9,788 bases of DNA from Candidatus Bipolaricaulota bacterium. GTDB lineage: Bacteria; Bipolaricaulota; Bipolaricaulia; Bipolaricaulales; Bipolaricaulaceae. The stretch is from positions 1 through 9,788 of the forward strand of contig JALVLL010000176.1 of assembly GCA_027027485.1 (NCBI GenBank), written 5' to 3'. The notes under the pieces are model-generated. The model ran no database searches. It was not told where the DNA came from and saw only the letters and a list, made by a program, of their open reading frames with translations. Positions 6,404 to 9,788 of this stretch are shown piece after piece. The translations under genes and the position numbers were made by a program. Within the stretch, counting starts at the first letter, position 1. Each line of letters begins with the position of its first letter.

Positions 6404-8602
6404 ATGGCGAAGCGGAGGAAGGGGAAGAGGCCGAAGACGGATATCCCGAGGCTTCTGCGGGAGGTACGCCTTTATCTTTTCGCCTTCTTCGTCTTCTCCT
6501 TGCCCCTTTTCTTCCTCCCGGGGAACAGCGAATACGGTTACACCAAGTCGATCTACGCCCTCTGCTTCGTCCCGCTCCTCTACCTCCTCTGGGGGGCAGA
6601 GGGGCTGCTGCGGCGCCGCTGGGATATCGATCTCACCTGGGGGACCCCCATCCTCCTCGCTTTCATGGCAGTCTCATTGATCTCGCTCCTCGGGGGGACG
6701 CCGGCGGGGGTGGTGATCCAGTCGGCAGTTTTGGTCCTCGTCTTCGGGCTCGCGGGAATCCTCGCCGCGGACCTCATAAGGGGCGAACGGGAGCTCGGGA
6801 TCGTCCTGGCCGCCCTCCTCGCCTCCGGCGTGGGGAACGCCCTCTTCGGGCTTTTGCAGTACTTCGGCGCCGTCCCCGGGGGAAGCCTTGGTGGAGGGGT
6901 CAACGCCGTTATCGCCACCATGGGGAACCGGAACTTCCTCGGGGGCTTCTTGGCCTACATCTTCTTCCCCTGCTCCATCCTCGTGGTCCTCTCGGATCGC
7001 CATTGGAAGAGGGCGCTTTCCGTCTTGGGGCTCGGTTTCATCCTCTTCGTGGCGCTCTTCGTGCGCCAGGCCGGCGTGAGGGTCGGGCTTTCGGCGGCTT
7101 GGATCCTCCTCTCGTTTTCCGCGGGTTACTGGGGGGTCCCTCGTTTGGGAAAGCAGGGGCTTTTATGGCTTGCGGTGTGGGTTTTGTCCATGGCCGTGCC
7201 GGTGGGGATCGTGGTCGGCCCCGTGGGGATCGTGGGATACGTCCTCTCCCTGTTCCTCGGGGCGGCGGCTTTTTCCCTGGGGGGGTTGCTCCGGAGGAGA
7301 CCCCTGGCCTGGGTCCCCACAATGATCGTGGCCCTAGCCGCGGTGCTGCTCCTCAACCCCGCCACGACCCCCTTCGCCGCGGTGGAACGGGCCTGGGAGC
7401 GGAACGCCGGGAGGGTCCGCGCCTGGGACTGGTGGGTGGGGTATTTCATGTGGAAGGACCATCCCCTCACCGGGGTGGGCCTCGGGGGATACAAGATCCA
7501 CTTCGTCCCCTATAAGCCCGAGTTCCTCGCCTCTCCTTTAGGGAGGCGGTATCGGTTCCCCATCGCCCGGGCGGCCCAGGCCCACAACGAGTACGTCCAG
7601 GTGGCGGCGGAGCTGGGAAGCCTCGGGATACTCGTGCTCCTCGGGGGGCTAGCCCTCATCGCCTACGTGTGGGTGAGGAGGATGGGGGAAGCGCGCGGCG
7701 GCACGAAGGCCATGGAGCTCGCGTTCCTCGGCGCTGGCCCGGCCACCACCTTGGCCCACGCCCTGGTGAGTTTCCCCTGGCACCTCCCCGCATCGAGCCT
7801 CGCCTTCGTGGTCGCCTTAGGGGCGATCCTCTCGAAAAGATACGGGCGGATCGGGTCCATGCCCGTCTCCTTGGGGGGCAATGCCCTGAGGGTCGCCCTC
7901 GCGTTCCTCGTCGTGGCGGGGCTGGGGTTGGGTGTCGTCGCCGTGAGGGACCTCATCGCCGATCGCTATCTCTTCTACGGGAAGCTCGCCCTTTACCGGG
8001 GGGATGTGCACACGGCGCGGCGGCTCCTGGAGAAGGCCGTCTCCATGGACTTCTTCCCCCGGTTGAGCCTCTACTGGCTCGGCGTCGCCAAGATGCAGCT
8101 CGGGCTCTATAGCGAAGCCCTGGAGATATTCGAGAAGTGCCTCCACCGCTATACCCCGGAGCCCCTGTTCCTGCACATCGCGATGCTGAACCTGAAGTTG
8201 GGGAAACCCGAGGAAGCGAGGAGATACGCCGAATTCCTCCTCTCCACTTATCCCCGTCGTGCCCTACAGGACGAGGCCCAATTCATCGTTGCGCAATCCT
8301 ACTACGCCCAAGGGGAGTTGGGCGAGGCGAAGGAAGTGTTGGAGGAGCTCCTCTCCCGCTCCCCCAATTTCGAGAAGGCCCTGATCACCCTGGGGGAGAT
8401 CGCCCAGAGCACGGGGGACTTCGAGGGGGCCCGCTCGTATTACGGGAGGGCGCTGAGGGTGATCGAGGGGAAAATCAAACGCCTGGAAAGGAAGCTCGTG
8501 AGGCCCCTCTCCGCGGAGGAGTTCGCGTCCGTCCGTACCGATCTCGAGAACCTTAAGCAGCTGAAGAGGCTCATCGAGGAGAGGCTCTCGAAGCTCCCTT
8601 GA
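6404..8602 (+). CDS. O-antigen ligase/Wzy-like membrane protein with TPR domain
   Basis: Polytopic membrane protein of 732 residues. After a short basic N-terminus (MAKRRKGKRPK) there are about 14 hydrophobic segments up to about residue 514. The O-antigen ligase/Wzy_C signature AHNEYVQVAAELGSLG lies at about 393-408 with the candidate catalytic His394, in a long loop that also carries WKDHPLTGVGLGGYK. About residues 515-695 form tandem TPR-like helical repeats (LYWLGVAKMQLGLYSEALEIF; LGEIAQSTGDFEGARSYYGRAL), followed by a charged helical tail. The family joins undecaprenyl-linked glycans to an acceptor or polymerises them; a TPR extension is common in family members and may recruit partners. 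No glycosyltransferase genes are adjacent, so the substrate cannot be told. The 3' end overlaps a putative rpsI promoter. Confidence 0.85.
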   Translation: MAKRRKGKRPKTDIPRLLREVRLYLFAFFVFSLPLFFLPGNSEYGYTKSIYALCFVPLLYLLWGAEGLLRRRWDIDLTWGTPILLAFMAVSLISLLGGTPAGVVIQSAVLVLVFGLAGILAADLIRGERELGIVLAALLASGVGNALFGLLQYFGAVPGGSLGGGVNAVIATMGNRNFLGGFLAYIFFPCSILVVLSDRHWKRALSVLGLGFILFVALFVRQAGVRVGLSAAWILLSFSAGYWGVPRLGKQGLLWLAVWVLSMAVPVGIVVGPVGIVGYVLSLFLGAAAFSLGGLLRRRPLAWVPTMIVALAAVLLLNPATTPFAAVERAWERNAGRVRAWDWWVGYFMWKDHPLTGVGLGGYKIHFVPYKPEFLASPLGRRYRFPIARAAQAHNEYVQVAAELGSLGILVLLGGLALIAYVWVRRMGEARGGTKAMELAFLGAGPATTLAHALVSFPWHLPASSLAFVVALGAILSKRYGRIGSMPVSLGGNALRVALAFLVVAGLGLGVVAVRDLIADRYLFYGKLALYRGDVHTARRLLEKAVSMDFFPRLSLYWLGVAKMQLGLYSEALEIFEKCLHRYTPEPLFLHIAMLNLKLGKPEEARRYAEFLLSTYPRRALQDEAQFIVAQSYYAQGELGEAKEVLEELLSRSPNFEKALITLGEIAQSTGDFEGARSYYGRALRVIEGKIKRLERKLVRPLSAEEFASVRTDLENLKQLKRLIEERLSKLP

Positions 8603-8627
8603 GGTTTCGTGTTCGACCCGATAAGAT
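8599..8627 (+). promoter_or_regulatory. Putative promoter of rpsI-rpmE
   Basis: TTGAGG (8599-8604), 17-bp spacer, TAAGAT (8622-8627), four of six matches in each hexamer. The -35 overlaps the stop codon of the ligase gene. Start near 8634 leaves a short leader that still contains the rpsI SD. Confidence 0.45.
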
Positions 8628-8641
8628 CCCCTTCTGTGAAC

Positions 8642-8649
8642 GGAGGTGA
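8642..8649 (+). promoter_or_regulatory. Strong Shine-Dalgarno site of rpsI
   Basis: GGAGGTGA pairs fully with TCACCTCC at the 16S 3' end. It decides the start: GTG 8651 follows after one base, TTG 8657 after seven, which is the better spacing; the in-frame GTG at 8609 has no SD. Confidence 0.7.
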
Positions 8650-8650
8650 C

Positions 8651-9094
8651 GTGGCTTTGACCCAACAGGCAGTGAGGCTCCCCAAGAGGGTCGGTCCATA
8701 CATCCATGCCATAGGCCGCCGGAAGGAAGCCGTGGCCCGGGTTTACCTCAAGGACGGGGAGGGGAGGATCTGGGTCAACGGCTGTCCAGCGGAGGAATAC
8801 TTCGCCGGTTTCGCTTTCCCCAAGGAGTACATCCAGCGGCACCTCCTCACCCCCTTCTACATCACCGGGACCATGGGCAAGTTCGACGTGAAGGCCCGGG
8901 TGGAGGGGGGCGGCATCACGGGGCAGCTGGAGGCATTGAGGCTCGGGATCGCCAGGGCCCTGGTCGGGGTGGATCCCGAGTTCAAGAAGCCCCTCAAGGA
9001 CGCCGGGTTCCTCACCCGCGATGCCCGCGAGGTGGAGCGCAAGAAGTACGGGCGCCGCAAGGCCCGCAAGAAGGAGCAGTACTCCAAGCGGTGA
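8651..9094 (+). CDS. rpsI: Small-subunit ribosomal protein S9 (uS9)
   Basis: uS9 binds the 3' major domain of 16S rRNA in the small-subunit head, and its C-terminal tail reaches the P-site tRNA. The conserved N-terminal block GRRKEAVARVYL follows YIHAI, then GEGRIWVNG, the mid-protein GGGITGQLEALRLGIARAL, and the basic tail RKKYGRRKARKKEQYSKR ending in the family's SKR. From GTG 8651 it has 147 residues, from the better-spaced TTG 8657 145; the family is usually about 130, with variable N-termini. The gene rplM (L13), its usual upstream partner, is absent; the preceding gene is a ligase-like membrane protein. It is followed by rpmE, whose start lies 5 nt after the rpsI stop. Confidence 0.96.
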   Translation: MALTQQAVRLPKRVGPYIHAIGRRKEAVARVYLKDGEGRIWVNGCPAEEYFAGFAFPKEYIQRHLLTPFYITGTMGKFDVKARVEGGGITGQLEALRLGIARALVGVDPEFKKPLKDAGFLTRDAREVERKKYGRRKARKKEQYSKR

Positions 9095-9099
9095 TCGAT

Positions 9100-9309
9100 A
9101 TGAAAAAGGATATCCACCCGAAGTTCTACAAGGCGGTGATCTACTGTTCCTGTGGGGCCAAGTACGAGACCCTCTCCACCAAGCCCGAGCTCCACGTGAA
9201 CATCTGTTCCAAGTGTCACCCATTCTTCACGGGCGAGCAGAAGTTGGCGGAGATGGGGCGGGCCGAGAAGTTCGCCCGCAAGTACTCCCTCGGTAAGAAA
9301 GAGGGGTGA
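9100..9309 (+). CDS. rpmE: Large-subunit ribosomal protein L31 (bL31), zinc-binding form
   Basis: bL31 bridges the large-subunit central protuberance and the small-subunit head. The 69-residue protein starts MKKDIHPKFYKAV and carries the diagnostic CSKCHPFFTG block. Four cysteines (16, 18, 36, 39) mark the C+ zinc-binding type, which doubles as a zinc reserve in some bacteria. ATG 9100 is chosen because L31 proteins begin MKKDIHP; GTG 9091 is in frame but would overlap the rpsI stop. A GGTGAT at the end of rpsI can serve as SD, so translation is probably coupled. The creatininase-family gene starts 4 nt after the stop codon. Confidence 0.96.
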   Translation: MKKDIHPKFYKAVIYCSCGAKYETLSTKPELHVNICSKCHPFFTGEQKLAEMGRAEKFARKYSLGKKEG

Positions 9310-9313
9310 CCAC

Positions 9314-9788
9314 TTGGAGCTCGCCCGCCTTCCCTGGCCCGAGGCGAGGGAGGCCCTCAAGGGAGCCGGGGTCGGCCTTCTGCCCGTAGGCTCCACCGAA
9401 CAGCACGGCCCGCACCTCCCCTTGGGGACCGATTTCCTCACCGCCGAATGGATCGCCAGGGAGGCCGCGAAACGCGGCGGTTACCTCCTTCTTCCCACGG
9501 TTCCGGTCGGGGTCTCCCGGCACCACCGGCAGTTCTGGGGGACCCTCTGGGTGGAACCCGAGGTCCTCGCGGCCTATGTGATGGGAATATCCCGGAGCCT
9601 CGCCTACCACGGCCTCAAAAGGATCGTCTTCGTGAACGGCCACGGGGGGAACACCGCGGCCCTCATGGATGCCGCCCATAGGCTGCGGGAGGAGGGGATC
9701 TTCGCCTACGTTTACGTGTGGTGGCGGGCGGTGGCGGGGAGGATCAGGGAGGTAATGGGCGACGCCGGGGGCCATGCCGGGGGAATGG
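9314..9788 (+). CDS. Creatininase-family amidohydrolase, N-terminal part
   Basis: The frame runs open to the window end, 158 codons visible. It carries the creatininase-family motifs PVGSTEQHGPHLPLGTD (residues about 24-40, with candidate metal ligands Glu29, His31 and Asp40), FVNGHGGN with its metal-ligand His, and GGHAGG at the window edge. Members are metal-dependent amidohydrolases (creatinine amidohydrolase, FAPy deformylase ArfB, the mycofactocin peptidase MftE); which reaction applies cannot be told. NGHGGN replaces the NGHYEN of true creatininase, arguing against creatinine as substrate. The start TTG 9314 is the only start-like codon near the family N-terminus; GAGGGGTGA, overlapping the rpmE end, is a suitable SD. 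It is probably cotranscribed with rpsI-rpmE. Confidence 0.87.
   Translation, partial: MELARLPWPEAREALKGAGVGLLPVGSTEQHGPHLPLGTDFLTAEWIAREAAKRGGYLLLPTVPVGVSRHHRQFWGTLWVEPEVLAAYVMGISRSLAYHGLKRIVFVNGHGGNTAALMDAAHRLREEGIFAYVYVWWRAVAGRIREVMGDAGGHAGGM

Noticed and set aside
4935..6680. Long plus-strand frame of 581 codons
   Set aside because: It is a GC-driven shadow: patatin in the neighbouring frame and the ACT gene on the other strand carry the conserved motifs, while this frame is Gly/Pro/Arg-rich without domains.
8264..9223. Minus-strand frame of 319 codons opposite ligase end, rpsI and rpmE
   Set aside because: Three well-supported genes lie on the plus strand over the same bases.

Overview
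The window is a GC-rich bacterial chromosome segment with tightly packed genes. The 16S rRNA gene is very GC-rich, which suggests a thermophile. It is bacterial (intact 515 site, decoding-site sequences and anti-Shine-Dalgarno tail), but its helix 1/2 region is atypical. I cannot name the lineage securely. A deep-branching, probably uncultured thermophile, such as a Bipolaricaulota/Acetothermia-like organism, is a guess from general impression only; placing the 16S sequence in a tree would settle it.

Layout from left to right. The 3' end of topA (+) with four zinc ribbons runs into, and overlaps by 23 bp, a convergent RpoD-like sigma factor gene (-). A 311-bp intergenic region follows. It holds the sigma promoter with a 5'-UTR dyad, a structured 60-nt element, and a likely terminator for the next gene, a Crp/Fnr-family regulator (-). 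Next comes a complete single-gene 16S rRNA transcription unit (-): consensus promoter, leader hairpin, boxA-like site, processing-stem arm, 16S rRNA, matching arm and intrinsic terminator. There is no 23S, 5S or tRNA gene on either side, so 16S is unlinked from the large-subunit rRNA at this locus. Divergent from the 16S promoter, and overlapping it, starts a patatin-like phospholipase gene (+). It converges with a two-ACT-domain protein gene (-). Divergent from that is a large O-antigen ligase-like membrane protein with a C-terminal TPR domain (+). Then come rpsI (S9), rpmE (L31) and the start of a creatininase-family amidohydrolase, all on the + strand and closely spaced.

The genes fall into core information processing (topoisomerase, sigma, 16S, S9, L31), regulation (Crp/Fnr, ACT) and envelope or lipid metabolism (patatin, ligase). 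The most distinctive non-coding features are the self-contained 16S unit with an 18-bp processing stem; a 17-bp dyad lying in the 16S promoter spacer and over the patatin start codon; and a repeated pattern in which four genes have a -10-like hexamer only 9-10 nt before the start codon and no Shine-Dalgarno site. That pattern suggests leaderless transcripts alongside SD-led genes (sigma, rpsI). No mobile element, CRISPR array or tRNA gene was seen.
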